Source: Gnomoniopsis sp. IMI 355080 (taxonomy: Eukaryota > Ascomycota > Sordariomycetes > Diaporthales > Gnomoniaceae). Taken from it: 64,000 bases of DNA. Positions 46,041 through 57,549 of the stretch are shown piece after piece (position 1 is the first letter of the stretch; every line of letters begins with the position of its first letter). The notes beneath the pieces were generated by a model. The model was not told where the DNA came from. It searched no databases and worked only from the letters and a program-made list of their open reading frames with translations. The DNA lies in assembly GCA_027946555.1 (NCBI GenBank), contig JAPEVC010000067.1, positions 1-64,000 on the forward strand. The letters are read 5' to 3'. Made by a program: the position numbers and the translations under genes.

Positions 46041-46760
46041 CTATAACATTGCGACACTCGACATGATGAACGTAAAGATCAACCCTAGGAAACCAATGGC
46101 TCCGAGACTTTGACTCGCAGCACCAGCTGTTACAATGCTACTGTGGGTAGCTATGCTGCCCTGCGTGCTTGTAGCAGTCCGATTGGTTCCTGTTGGAACT
46201 GCATTGACTGACGCCGTGAGTGTACTGGTAGCATTGGCAGCTCCACAGGTCGAGGGCACGGTGTAAGTGCAGGCCTCAAGCGAAGAAATCGTGCTGAAAA
46301 TAGCTGAAGCTGCAGGGGCAAGGGCGTAGGGCGTGCCAGCGGCAGTCTGATACGACGCAAGGCAGGACTTGACTGTGGCAATATCGGCAGAATACACATT
46401 CTGAAAGGTTAGCTCGCTCGTATATAGAAAAAGAGGATGGCGGTGACTTACGATAATCGCGTCGATGGATACCACCTCGTTGCGCCACTCTGCTGAGACA
46501 ATAGCCGGGGCGTTGGTAGGTTCACAGTAATTTGTGATGCTCGTAGACACAACAGTAGCAAGGTAGGACTCGAGGGCAGGTGCTACAGAGCTTGTTTCGA
46601 TGGCTTCAAGTTCCGCAACGAAAGATGCTTCGGCTATTAGGCACTCATCAGACCAATCGGCTGAGGTCACCGTAGCCATTGCTGTACTGCTAGCATGACG
46701 ATATGCAACGATGGCCAGAGCCGCAGGAAAATTGGCGGCCAAAAAGATAAACAAATGCAT
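46041..46760 (-). CDS. Secreted Ser/Thr/Ala-rich, probably GPI-anchored protein, 222 aa
   Basis: Exons 46760-46452 and 46400-46041; the 51-bp intron (GTAAGT...TTTCAG) is a multiple of three, so an unspliced reading is also open. 222 aa after splicing. Signal peptide MHLFIFLAANFPAALAIVA, Ala/Ser/Thr-rich body with four conserved-looking Cys (DECLIAE, YCEP, KSCLASY, ACTYTVPSTC), a Thr/Ser-rich stalk with NxS/T sequons, and a C-terminal hydrophobic tail (IGFLGLIFTFIMSSVAML) after GAASQS, typical of a GPI signal. Likely a cell-wall or plasma-membrane surface protein. No known domain. Confidence 0.8.
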   Translation of the reverse strand: MHLFIFLAANFPAALAIVAYRHASSTAMATVTSADWSDECLIAEASFVAELEAIETSSVAPALESYLATVVSTSITNYCEPTNAPAIVSAEWRNEVVSIDAIIVSHRHPLFLYTSELTFQNVYSADIATVKSCLASYQTAAGTPYALAPAASAIFSTISSLEACTYTVPSTCGAANATSTLTASVNAVPTGTNRTATSTQGSIATHSSIVTAGAASQSLGAIGFLGLIFTFIMSSVAML

Positions 46761-47344
46761 CACGAAGGTATTTTATGATGGATGATGAAAACTGAAGTAA
46801 GGCAGAGAAATGAAACGCCAATGCACAGAGATGTAAGAAAGACAGGCTTCCCAGAAGAAGAATCCCAAGCCAGACCACTGAGATTCGTTTCATCTCACAA
46901 TGCTCTTCGTTTTATAGAGTATTCACCAGTCGGTATTTGATAGCTTGTCTATTTTTGCCTCTTCCTGTGGACCCACAATCGCTTGGTCTAAGGATTCGAT
47001 CCCATGAGCATGGGGTTTGATCCTAAGTTTGGCTGTAAAAGGAACCTTGAATATGCAATGATCCATAAGTCAGATCCTTCCAATTTCTACCGGACAAAAG
47101 TGCCCTGATCACTGGAATCCTTCTCCCGAAACACCAGAGACAAATTTGGTGCGCTTATATGCAGGGGTCCTTCTGGTGTTCTCCACGTTTTTCACATTGC
47201 CAGCTGCTCAAAGTCCCAGCTCTTTAAGCAAGCATTGGACAGAGCACTATATAAGCTAGTTTGTTCCGATTCTATAGGAACTGATGCAAACGACTTATAC
47301 TCTATTTGGTGAATGATCACTGACAAAATAATTGCTGACATTGA
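46761..47344. other. Intergenic region
   Basis: Between the amidase 3' end and the 5' end of the GPI-protein gene. A GATTCGATCCC-like word near 46996 recalls a tRNA T-arm but no tRNA fold surrounds it. Nothing else seen. Confidence 0.5.
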
Positions 47345-49436
47345 CTAAAACTTCATCAGGATATCGCCTCCGAAAATGGTTTGCCCCACCTCCGGCATGG
47401 GGATGATTCCAGCTTCAACAAGATCCTGAGCGAGCTTGACCAACAGACCATCACAGCCTTTTGCAGCTAGAACATCGACAGTGACCGGGAAGTATTCACT
47501 ATGCTGAGTGGTGTTACTAAACCCACTGGCTTGGCCAACAGGGAATACGCTGTCGGGACACTCCGTGAAAGAGCTGATACGTCCGCTCGAGAAACCAGAG
47601 GGAATAGAAGGCTCTGCTAAGTATACGTTGCGTGCGCTCTGTGAGCCCACACCAATCGAGCCTGGGTAAAGCAAAAGTCCAGAGGACCACTGGGATGGGT
47701 CGTCGACGTGCGCGAGAATTTCGGTGTTGAACCAGTCCATAAATGTAGTTTTGTTTTGAATGGCAGAATCCAGAGCGTCCTCAGGCTGACTATCCCCGAA
47801 AGCCCATCGAATCAAAGGCCCTGGATCGACAGCTGGTAGCCTGTTGTCGTGTATGGCTGGGCATGCCTCTTAGCCAAGCATTCTCCAAAAGCATGTGTTC
47901 ATCAGCTAGACTTACCAGCATAATCGGCGTAGAAGGGGACCCTGACGAGCGATGTCTGCTCCTTGCTAATGAAAGTCGGGTAGGTCAGATTCAGAAATTG
48001 TGACAGTGGCACATCTATGGCTGCAGTAACCCTCGAAGCACTCCATGCCTCCTGAAGGTCAAGAACTGTCAAGTTACCCCCAGTGAGACCAGCCAGCTTC
48101 GTAGCAAAGTCGATAAGTAATGCGTCTGCGTCACTTGCAGATGAATTATCTGGGAACCCTAGGGTATATATTGTCGCTGGGTACGTTGGTGCGATCGAAC
48201 TATTGACGAAAGATGTATAGTTGTCGCCGTACATCACTTGCTGCGCAACGTCCCAAATGTATGTGTCTCTAGTGATCATCCCTGCCGTATCAAGGTATGT
48301 AGACAGTGGCATAACGTGGTCAAGTTCGACTAGTGCATGAGATGGTCGATTTCCAAATAAGCCCTGCACTTGGGAAGGGCCACGGATGCTGCCACCCGTA
48401 TCACTTCCCACGGCAACATCCAGCCATTCGTAGCTCGCGATGCTGGCGCCTGCTCCAGAAGAGCTTGATGAAGGATCCTCGTAACCATCTCCCCGTGGGT
48501 TGAAGGGTGAGTGATAGTCTACCCAGTCAGCAGTCGCAGTCTCACCATTCGCAAACTGGCTCGGCTTTTGCAAACCAACAATCTGGGCACCTGCATCAAT
48601 GAGGCGTTGTATCGCGGTCGCGGTCACGTTGTTTTCGGGATAGAGGTTGTACCAAGCTCGATTTCCGTACGAGGATCTCACGCCTGCAAGTTGATAAATG
48701 TCCTTTTGGATGGTCAGCAGGACATTCCGCTAGCGCTTAGATAGTGAACGCCACATTTCATTCAATGCTGGAGAGGGGCCCATCGCGCAGTAATTACGCC
48801 CTGGGTCATGTGTCATACCTTGACGCCGATACGCACCCCAGCCAGCGGCTCGTCTGCAGTCTTGGTGAAATAAAGCCGCGAAGGGACTCCGATGGTTAAA
48901 GTTGCAGAAGTCGCAATTTGAGCCGATAGTGGCTGAAAGGTGCCCTGGGTCGTCTGCAGGAGGGGGGTAGTAAAAGACCCCGCAAAGTCATCGTACAACC
49001 TATACACTCGATGCAAAGCGCCAGTGCTTTTCTCAATGAAATATGGTCCGGAAGGGGCTGTGGCATTTGTAAATGATACTCGGGACGTGGTCGCACTGTC
49101 ACCAGCTCTTGTGAACTTATAGGACTGACTGCTGGCACCAAGGAGGACAGCACCTGTGAAGCCGTCTTGAAAGACATCGTCCACTGTCGACCAATTTTTG
49201 AAGAGAGTATCGATTTCTGCTGCGGAGATATTCTCCTGAACTATCGTGACTGGAGCAAAGCCGTAAATGTTATCGTTCAACGATAATGCCGATAGGCTTG
49301 AAGTCACATATTGCACTGGAAGAGGTGCAATGAAGTAGCTGATGTCATTTAAAATGACCGAAAGACCCGATCCAGTGAGCGCCGGTGAGGCACCAGGTAT
49401 CATATCAAGAACAAGGAAGATTCCCAACTTAGCCAT
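47345..49436 (-). CDS. Secreted amidase-signature enzyme with N-terminal extension, 638 aa
   Basis: Hydrolyses an amide bond by a Ser-cisSer-Lys triad. Exons 49436-48819, 48702-47916, 47856-47345 (introns 116 and 59 bp), 1917 nt, 638 aa. The first 200 residues are an extra domain found in a group of fungal amidases. The amidase core starts at the first junction, GVRIGVK|DIYQLAGVRSS, which provides the Lys; SSSSSGAGASIASYEW gives the cis-Ser and SDTGGSIRGPS the nucleophile region. MAKLGIFLVLDMIPGASP at the chosen ATG could be a signal peptide, and there are several NxS/T sequons; a longer start at 49481 is also possible. Substrate unknown. Confidence 0.88.
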
Positions 49437-51626
49437 ACGGCCAAATTGGCGCAGATTGCGCAAGGCGAAGATTTCAACCATTGAGACAGTATCGACAATG
49501 GAATAAGCATTCCAAACAGTGCAGCTTCTGGAAAGATAGTAATATAAATGCTCGCAGACCACTGGCGATCTGAAGAGATCGGGAGTGTGTTGACAGGGAC
49601 TCAGTCTATGTACTGAGACTATGCGGTAGCACGGTATCAGGGCGGGTCAGCCACTATCTCTCTTCGTGCCGGCTTACTGCGATGCTGGTTATCTGTCTGT
49701 CACTATCTTCGCTCTTCATCAATTTGCCGGCCTGCCATCCTAGCTGCCGGTTGAACTTCGTGTGTTTGCATACCAGACAGCTGTAAAGACAGCATTTTTT
49801 TGGCAGGCTCCCAAGTATCAATATAGGGTTGAGCTTCCAAATAGTGACTGATGAATCTTTGCGTGCGGTCAAGATTGCAATAAGTACTTAGGTGTTGACG
49901 ACACCAAATCACTCACTTGTTCCACAATCTTGATGAAATGCGTAGATCAATAGTGGTAGCTAGTAAGACAAGATGTTTCTAACGGCTATAATTATTGCAT
50001 TAGTACAAGAGATTCCGAAAATTTATGTATGTGCGGCTACCTGAAGACTGACACTATAACACTTGAATGTATTGATAGCGCTGAATAAATCGACTGATGG
50101 AAATCATTGTCATTTAACTATCGCCCACGGCCGCCAATCTCCATATAATTGCCGAATGTGGTCATTTACGAGAGGATGGTTTATTATAAAGCACCTAAGC
50201 ACTTAGGAAACAATTCTGAGACGCCGCCGTTGAGAACAACATGGAATTCGCCGAGTATGTCACCGGGCCGGGTCGGTACTTTAACCGCTATTCAAAGCTG
50301 TCCCAAGTTACGTTTGATCTTATTCTAATAAGTAGGCGGTTATGACTCGTCTGCTGTATGTCTACCTTGACGTTCAGTTACTGCGGTCGCTTCCTAGGTA
50401 GGTTTCGTGTGAGTGCAACAAGGCCGTGAATTCTCCGCTCCTACTGGTCCATCCGTGCGATCAATGCCTGAAATCGGCCCGGTTCAGCTCCGGCAGCCCC
50501 AGGCGCCCCAGTTATCGCTTTTGCAGCTCTACGTCCCTCCATTGCTACCCGCCGCAGCTCTTGTTCGACTTGATGGAAAGTGCAACCCCTGCGGTGAGCC
50601 ACTATATCATCTTTGATTCATCGATACGACCACTTCGCCTGACGATTTCGTGATCATATGCTTCCAAAAAAATTGGTGCAGTATGAAATTTCGAAAACCA
50701 TACTTTCATTTCGTACGGGTCTCCGCCCTCTCGCAGCGGGGCTGCCATTTCTCCAATCTTCAGGTGTTTCCAGTTATCACTGTTCTGAGCTCCTCCATGT
50801 CGATGGCCTCTCCCTTCTACCATTTCTTAAGTATTTAGGTTTGTCGAGGGGTCCGGTTTAGAAGGTAGATGCAAGGGTAGAACTTGAAACGATGCAGACG
50901 CAAAGAAATGATGGCAAGAAGCGCTGCGTTATAAGATGCACACAATCTCGAGACGATAATCGCGATGAGCAGAGTGTTACCTTAAATTTTCAGTAAAAGA
51001 GATGAACAATCAGGAGGTTTTCCACCAAATACACCATACTTTTACGGTATACGACGGTGTATAAGTGACGTGTCTGGCTGACTATTTCGTGTATACCCAT
51101 TCTTCCTTTGTAGACGGTAACCCCCGCTCCGCGCATTTCCGACACCCCCCCTCCCCGAAATCAGATTATAGCGCTTCGTACACTGGTATCAAGTGTACCA
51201 TGTCGCCGTCTACAAGTATTGACTACTTGCATGTAAATGTGATTTCAATGACGGACGAGAGTCACCTACCATACCTTGGTATATATGGCCATAGGCCTCA
51301 TGTGTATGCTATGATGCTCACCTGAGTGCAGCAGATCTGCGATGGGGTAGGGGTTGTTGGAACAGCCTCATCCCAGCTAGTCGTCTTTCTAGTCCACTTG
51401 GGCACCCAGCCAGTCTGTCAAGTGTCTCGGAACTGCCAGCAGCTGGTGCGGGCGACGTTAACTAGGTGATGCGACACATCCGAGACGTGAAGCCCTCGCT
51501 GTCACCCTCGGACTCTATGATGCTATTGAGTACGACACATTTTTTTGCGTCTATCATTGTTTACAGTAGCCCAGCGCGCCACAAGAATATGCTTTGAATC
51601 TTCTGAGAAATCATTTGGTATCAACC
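49437..51626. other. Long intergenic region
   Basis: 2.2 kb between the divergent amidase and epimerase genes. Has a CCTAGGTAGG motif at 50393-50402 and several short overlapping frames near 50413-50860 with no domain. No gene or RNA recognised. Confidence 0.5.
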
Positions 51627-53258
51627 ATGACCACTTCGTCAGGAGTACTGCACTTTGGCGTAGCGCCTACTGTGATTGCCCTCCTTGGCCTTGCGTTATT
51701 GTATCTGTTCAACCTGAACCGTCTCCTCAGCCAAACTCCTAATGACTTTAAGAAACTCGTCCCCGAGCGATGGAGTCGTCAAAGGATAAAGGAAACATAT
51801 GCTCGACTCACCCGAGATCCTATTACCACATCGTCTTACGCCACGCAGCTCCCACCGAAGCTGAATCGACGGTACATTGTCACCGGAGGCTCTGGCCTGG
51901 TAGGAGGTTACATTGTGCTGCAGCTGCTAGAGCGAGGTCAGCCACCCAATACCATTCGGATTATCGACTTTCAGGCGCCACATCGGGAAGACATGCTTAG
52001 AGGACCGGCGGCGGAGGTGGACTACATTAGAGCTGATATCCGGTCCATTGAGTCTACTGAAGCGGCCTTTTCTGCTCCTTGGGATACATGCTGCTCCAGT
52101 CTGCCCCTTACTGTCTTTCATACCGCCGCAGTCATCATACCATCAGCACGCTCGGAGCTGGTGAATGGTTTCTGTGAGTCCGTCAACGTCCGTGGTACAG
52201 AGCATGTTCTCGCAGCTTCGCGCAAGGTGGGCGCCGATATCCTTGTCATGACCTCAAGTGGCTCTATCGCCATCCGGCCTGTCCAGATGTGGGGCAACCC
52301 GTTCAAATGGCCGCGGTTTTATACGCAAGTGCTGGATGAAACCGACTTTTTCCAGCCAATTCGGCCTCATCACGACTTTTTCGGGAATTACCCAGCCTCC
52401 AAGGCAAAGGCAGAGAGGATCATCTGCGGTGCTAATGCAGAGGAGTTGAGGACTGGATGCATAAGACCTGCCAATGCGGTATATGGCCACCCCACCGACA
52501 ACATTATAGGCGGACCTTTGAATATGCAGACATATCCTACGTCAGTCTCAAAGCTCGATCAGCGCTTTCTTCTGCTCTTTTTTTTATAGACCATGGAGAC
52601 AACACTAACAAAATCTAGATGGGTGAATAATGTCATACAAAGCTGCGCCCATGGGATCAACTGTGCTGTTGCTCATCTGCAATTCGAAGCCATCCTCCAG
52701 AATCCAGAAGCGTTTCAATCTCCTCAGGCTGGAAGACCTTTCATTATCACAGACCCGAGTCCGCCCGTTTATTATGAGGACATATACAAGGTCATATTCA
52801 CTCTGAACACTACACCGTTCCGCTTGCTTGTCCTTCCTCCTGCCATGATGCTCATTCTTGCATACGTCGTCGAGTTCTACAACCTTCTCCCGGCGAGGAT
52901 TCCGCTATTGGCAACTATTTTGCCCAGGCTTCCGGGTGACGTTACGTATCTAGAGCCTGGGTTGTTCTCCATCTGCACACACCTGTTCGGAACCACCGAA
53001 CAAGCTTCCCGGTCAGTCGCCGACGGCGGGCTCGGGTATCGAGGGATTGTGACAACGCTTGATGGGATGTGCCAAGAGCTTCTAGAATGGAATCGTGAGC
53101 AAGAACAGCATCTGCTGGAAGCATCACGACTGGCAGAAGCCAACGTTTCACCACTGATCAAGCGCAAGACTCGAACACCAAAATACTTCCGACACAGCGT
53201 GGGATTGGCCGAAGAGATTCGAAAGCTGAGTGCGTTGAACAAGACTTCGAGGGGTTGA
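51627..53258 (+). CDS. 3-beta-HSD-type NAD(P)-dependent epimerase/dehydrogenase, 517 aa
   Basis: Exons 51627-52540 and 52619-53258 (78-bp intron starting GTCAGT), 1554 nt, 517 aa. N-terminal helix VAPTVIALLGLALLYLF anchors it in a membrane. The Rossmann loop TGGSGLVGGYIV follows near residue 85, and YPASKAKAE carries catalytic Tyr and Lys. A second hydrophobic stretch (LLVLPPAMMLILAYVVEFY) lies past the middle. This layout is that of the 3-beta-hydroxysteroid dehydrogenase family, close to sterol C4-decarboxylation enzymes, but it is longer than yeast Erg26 and its substrate could be another sterol or lipid. Start is the first ATG in frame. Ends 70 bp from the convergent copper-transporter gene. 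Confidence 0.88.
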
Positions 53259-53328
53259 CTCGGCTAGTATGAAACTTGTTCCTCACTCTTCATCTTCAAA
53301 ATTAGGACAATTTTCACGACGAGTAGAT

Positions 53329-54062
53329 CTAGCTACAACACACACTCGGCTCCTCCAAGCCCGCAGCGCCTTCTTCACTGCCAGTCTCGCCTCCTACACT
53401 AACCACTATCCGCCTGGTCATCCAGTCACAAAAGAACTTGCCCAGTCCACCGCCTATAAGCACACATATAATGACATAGCCATTATATGACATGACCAGC
53501 AGCATGACGATATAGGCCACGCCGAGTGTGACAGCGTGAAGAATCGACCGGGTGACCTGCTGCAGCGGCGAAGCGCGAAAGATGATCGTACGACTGCTCA
53601 GTCCCACGGATGTCACTGTCGCGGTAGTGGCTTGTTTTGTTGAACCTTTCAGCATTGTATCCGAAGCGGAGGATGGCTGGACGGTGGCGGCTCGAGCCTG
53701 AAAGCCGCGCGAGATCCATTCGTCGTACTCCTTGCCCAGGCGCCGTAGGGCTTCCATCACCATCACGAGGAGAATAGTGCCAATGCATGTGGCAGCAAAG
53801 GCACCATTACTCGAGATGTGCCATGACTCTGCCAAGAAGCCTATGAGGGATGACAGTCAGTATACGTGGAGCCGGATCGTCCAGGCTATGCGCCGGGATA
53901 GTGTGAACTGGATTAGACTAACAAGAATCGATTGTATACCAGTTCCACAGCATCTGGGTGATGAATCAGCGAGAGCTTAAGGCCTGGAGGCTGGAGACTG
54001 CCTGGAGTTTGTCATACCGACGTATTACATGTCGTGGTGCTCATGTCCATGTCCATATCCAT
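53329..54062 (-). CDS. Ctr-family copper transporter, 195 aa
   Basis: Trimeric Cu(I) importer. Exons 54062-54018, 53953-53923, 53840-53329 (588 nt, 195 aa); the middle exon is 31 nt. Starts MDMDMDMSTTTC, a Met-rich copper-catching head, followed by the fungal Ctr hallmark SMLWNWYTIDSCFLAESWHI rebuilt across both junctions. Helix 1 is AFAATCIGTILLVMVMEAL; helix 2 carries MLLVM (MxxxM); helix 3 carries GGGLG (GxxxG). A 50-residue Ser/Thr/Ala-rich loop separates helices 1 and 2, and the tail ends in CCS, a possible copper-passing pair. Head to head with a ferric reductase gene, which supplies reduced metal. Confidence 0.93.
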
Positions 54063-55137
54063 CTTGTTGAGGGGGTCTTGGGGGTAATATCGAGTCTTCG
54101 GCTTGGGATTGCTTTTCGAATTACTCGCTCAGTGACCTCGTTTACCGCAGTGTCCGAGTCGATATGGCTGAAATTTGAGGGTGGAAATCAAATGGAAGCA
54201 TGGACCGTGGCCGGATGGATCTGATTACGACGAGTTGGACCGTCTTACGGAGGCAAGGTCAGATCAGCGAATGGTCAAGTAGTCATTGACGACAGGCACG
54301 AGATCAAGAGGAGGGCGATTTGGAGTTCGTATTGTACGGAGTGCCTACACAAAGTTAAGGCTTGACGTCGGACGGACAGCCGACAGCCAAGAAATAAACG
54401 TGCTCATCCTTCCAGCCTTCCATCATCCCTGACATTCGCTCGAGCACTAGCATCGCCCGCCAAGAACGCGCCATGTGGGGAGATCTCCTTGAAAATGGTG
54501 GATTCATTGCGGCGACGTGTCCACCATGCTAAAGTTCGGGCGTAAATGCTTCTCAGAACCTGCCTCTCCGATCATGGTGTTCGTCGAGGGACAGGCGAAC
54601 CTGCACATGCTCGACGATTTACGATAATAGGCCAAGTTTACGACCCTTTTGCTTAGGACCAGACGATGAACGCTTGATGTTGGGCTAACGGACAAAATTT
54701 TCTCACCGCACATACCTTGCTCCGGCCGAGAGAGGGCCTGGCCACCCGGCGGCTCTACCGAACCCGCCGGTATGGACCCGTATTTGAGCAAGTTTCCGGA
54801 GCGGCGTAACGAAACACGCTTCTTCGGTGTCAAGAAACGTATCCCGCCCCTCGGGTCCTCGTGGAACACCTTGGCGGAGCCACAAGCTTGGGTTGGCATC
54901 GACCATCACTTGATTGGCGAGAAATATGCTCATTGTTTGTTGTACTCCGGCCAGAAAGACTTCTCTTAATATGCTCACGTCCTCCGTGATCCACCACTAC
55001 TCTAATGCTTCCATTTTCCTTCTCCCTGTTGCTTCGAGCGGACACTCGGCACTGCTCTGGCACTTTTAACCGCTGCATCATTACAGCAACACCACCTCGT
55101 CCCACAGGTCCACGCGCAGTGCGCACCACCGACCACC
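54063..55137. promoter_or_regulatory. Shared promoter of copper transporter and metalloreductase
   Basis: Head-to-head interval of 1075 bp. The word TGCTCA occurs at 54401-54406, 54927-54932 and 54972-54977 on the plus strand, and as TGAGCA at 54785-54790. Extended forms are CGTGCTCA, TATGCTCA (twice) and CTTGCTCA. These resemble the TGTGCTCA / TTTGCTC sites described for Mac1-type low-copper activators. About 0.5 such hexamers would be expected by chance. Confidence 0.6.
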
Positions 55138-57114
55138 ATGGTGTGGAACGATCTTGCCGTGCGCGCACACATTCAGAACTTCAGTGACGCCGACGCCAGC
55201 AATATAGAACCGCATTGGGGCTACGCCGACCGCATTCTACCTTGCACAAACGATGCGGGATCGTGCGAGTATCTCGACGTCATCTACCACTCACATGACT
55301 TGTCCATGTTATACACTGGCATTTTTTGGGCGTCAATTCTTGCTATCTTATTACTTTGGGGTATTGGTCGCCGTATATTTCCATCCCGGCCGGCTGTTGA
55401 GCTGCTGCTGTCTCCTGCAAAGTTAGAGGCATATGAGAGTGGTAGGGAGTCCGGTGGCGTCGGAAAGCTCACTCGGACGTTGTCTTCGTTGCGCAGGCGC
55501 TTCTTCCTTCCGGACTTCTCACCGCGACTCCTGGGCCATGTCACTCGTCTACAAGTCACGATATTATTCATTCTCTCCGCCTACTTACTCGTCCTCTCAT
55601 TTATCGGTATCACCTATAAAACCTGGATAACACCCGTCTCGTCGTCACCAGGCCTCTACAACACGCGTTCATCCCTCGGCGCATTCGCGGATCGCATCGG
55701 CGTGCTAGCCTACGCTCTGACGCCTCTTTCCATCCTCCTCGCCTCTCGTGAGTCTTTACTCAGCCTGATCACCGGCATTCCCTACCAAAGCTTCATGTTC
55801 CTGCACCGCTGGACGGGGTATATTATTCTCATCCAGAGCAGCGTACACACGGTAGGCTGGGTAGTTGTGGAAGCAAAGTTATACCAGCCGCAGCCCTCGA
55901 CTTGGTACTCGCTTGTTGGAGAGCTATACATCCAGTGGGGTTTCGTTGCATTGGCGATATTGGTGCTACTATGGATGCTTGCTACTCCGTGGGGAATCAA
56001 AATCACGGGGTACGAGGTATTCAGAAAGGCGCATTACTGTCTGGCCATGGTGTATATTGGCGCGATCATCGGTCATTGGGAGCAGTTGCAGTGCTTTCTT
56101 ATTCCAGGGATGGTACTTTGGTTCTGCGACCGTCTGGGTAGAGCAATCCGCACCGGCATGCTGCATTATCAGTGGCTTCCGGGCAAAGGCAAATGGGGCT
56201 TCAAGACTGCACAAGTTACGGTGGTACATTGGGAGGATGAGAAGAATGGGGACGTGATTCGTTTGGACTTTGATCACCCCCAACAACCATGGGAAGTCGG
56301 ACAGCATTTTTTCTTATGCTTTCCTGAGGGTAGCATCTGGCAAAGTCACCCGATGACGCCTCTTTCACTCCCAGTGGCCGACAAAACGGGCCAAGTGAAG
56401 CATTCGTATGTAATCAGGGCGAAGGGGGGCGAGACAAAGAAGATTGCGCGCATCGTGGCGAGAAAAATGGCCACGTTACTAGAAGCGCCACCTTCGAGCA
56501 AGGAAAGGGCCACGAATCGAGCCGATGTTACGACGTCCGTCATATTGACGGGCCCATACGGCGTGGATATGGTGGACAGTCTGACACCCGAAACGAACGT
56601 GCTTTGCATTGCAGGCGGTACCGGCATTACTTTCGTGTTGCCAGTTCTACTAAAGCTTGTGCGCGACCAGCCCATTCCCAATAGGAGGATAGGGCTTGTC
56701 TGGGCAATCAGGAGGGACTTGGACGTGAAGTGGGTCGAGGCAGAGCTGAACGAGATCAAAGAGACCGGGTGCTCGCATGGAGTTAACGTCGACGTCTTTG
56801 TGACACGCGAGAAGGACCACCATTCTATATCTTCCGCATCATCGGATGCGGGTGGATGTGAATGCAAAGACGCGGGCCACCACCATCCATCTGACGTTGA
56901 GGTGCCTCAGGCAAGGAGACCGCATCTAGATGATATTGTGAAGGACTTTGTTGGCTCGGTGTTACGAGGCCCGTCAATCATCTACGCGAGCGGGCCCGGG
57001 GGCATGATTGGCGATCTGAGGAGGGTAGTGGCAGCAAGTAATCAGGCCAGGAAAGTCTGGAGAGGAGATGGCAGCGGTGATGTAAGACTTATTTGTGATG
57101 ACCGATTAGAATGA
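55138..57114 (+). CDS. Ferric/cupric reductase (FRE family), 658 aa
   Basis: Plasma-membrane flavocytochrome that moves electrons from NADPH via FAD and two hemes to extracellular Fe(III) or Cu(II). Intronless, 658 aa. An N-terminal outside segment with two Cys, then about seven helices; heme His candidates lie in FLHRWTGY, SSVHTVGW, RKAHYCLAM and IIGHWEQ. FAD-binding segment WQSHPMTPLSL, then NADP-binding VILTGPYG and IAGGTGITFVLP, ending in YASGPGGM. A loop near residues 566-585 is rich in Cys and His (CECKDAGHHH), which could bind metal; this is not part of the catalytic core. Shares a promoter with the Ctr gene, so reductive copper uptake is the likely role. Confidence 0.93.
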   Translation: MVWNDLAVRAHIQNFSDADASNIEPHWGYADRILPCTNDAGSCEYLDVIYHSHDLSMLYTGIFWASILAILLLWGIGRRIFPSRPAVELLLSPAKLEAYESGRESGGVGKLTRTLSSLRRRFFLPDFSPRLLGHVTRLQVTILFILSAYLLVLSFIGITYKTWITPVSSSPGLYNTRSSLGAFADRIGVLAYALTPLSILLASRESLLSLITGIPYQSFMFLHRWTGYIILIQSSVHTVGWVVVEAKLYQPQPSTWYSLVGELYIQWGFVALAILVLLWMLATPWGIKITGYEVFRKAHYCLAMVYIGAIIGHWEQLQCFLIPGMVLWFCDRLGRAIRTGMLHYQWLPGKGKWGFKTAQVTVVHWEDEKNGDVIRLDFDHPQQPWEVGQHFFLCFPEGSIWQSHPMTPLSLPVADKTGQVKHSYVIRAKGGETKKIARIVARKMATLLEAPPSSKERATNRADVTTSVILTGPYGVDMVDSLTPETNVLCIAGGTGITFVLPVLLKLVRDQPIPNRRIGLVWAIRRDLDVKWVEAELNEIKETGCSHGVNVDVFVTREKDHHSISSASSDAGGCECKDAGHHHPSDVEVPQARRPHLDDIVKDFVGSVLRGPSIIYASGPGGMIGDLRRVVAASNQARKVWRGDGSGDVRLICDDRLE

Positions 57115-57231
57115 AGGCCTTTTCACTAAAAATTAAGAGTTACTCATGTTCATCCGTATCTTCCTCCCTTCTATTCCCAACGATCATCAATGTTCAAGGG
57201 AAAGACTGCTCAGCAATGACTGTGTCATCCT

Positions 57232-57549
57232 TCAGTTGTTCCCGTCCTTGTTCGCCTCTTTGCTCTTAGTTTTGTTCTTCGAATCGGCGTCATCATCCTT
57301 TCCGTCGGAAATATCCACGTTGACGTTAATATCTCCATCCACATCAGCATTGGCGATACTGTTCTCTCCGTCGGTTGCCACGTTGATATTAGCAGAATCG
57401 CTGCCACCGCTGCCGCTGCCCAGATTGTTCAGGCCACCGTTACTGAGACCACTCAAGCTGTTGAGACCACTCAGGCCGAGCAGTTGGCGCTTGTGCGGCA
57501 TGGCGGCCACTGAAAGGATGCACAAGGCGAGAGCGGCCGTGCACTTCAT
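57232..57549 (-). CDS. Small secreted protein with possible Kex2 site, 105 aa
   Basis: Intronless, 105 aa. Signal peptide MKCTAALALCILSVAA, then MPHKR|QLLG, a dibasic Kex2-type cleavage site. The mature part has a Leu/Gly/Ser/Asn repeat (LSGLNSLSGLSNGGLNNLG), a Gly/Ser linker, an Asp/Asn/Val section (ADVDGDINVNVDISDG) and a charged Lys/Asp tail. No Cys in the mature part. Ends 117 bp from the convergent ferric reductase. Low-complexity composition gives no function; secreted signal or surface protein is a guess. Confidence 0.7.
   Translation of the reverse strand: MKCTAALALCILSVAAMPHKRQLLGLSGLNSLSGLSNGGLNNLGSGSGGSDSANINVATDGENSIANADVDGDINVNVDISDGKDDDADSKNKTKSKEANKDGNN

Noticed and set aside
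46990..47010. tRNA T-arm-like word GATTCGATCCC
   Set aside because: No acceptor, D-arm or anticodon arm can be built around it.
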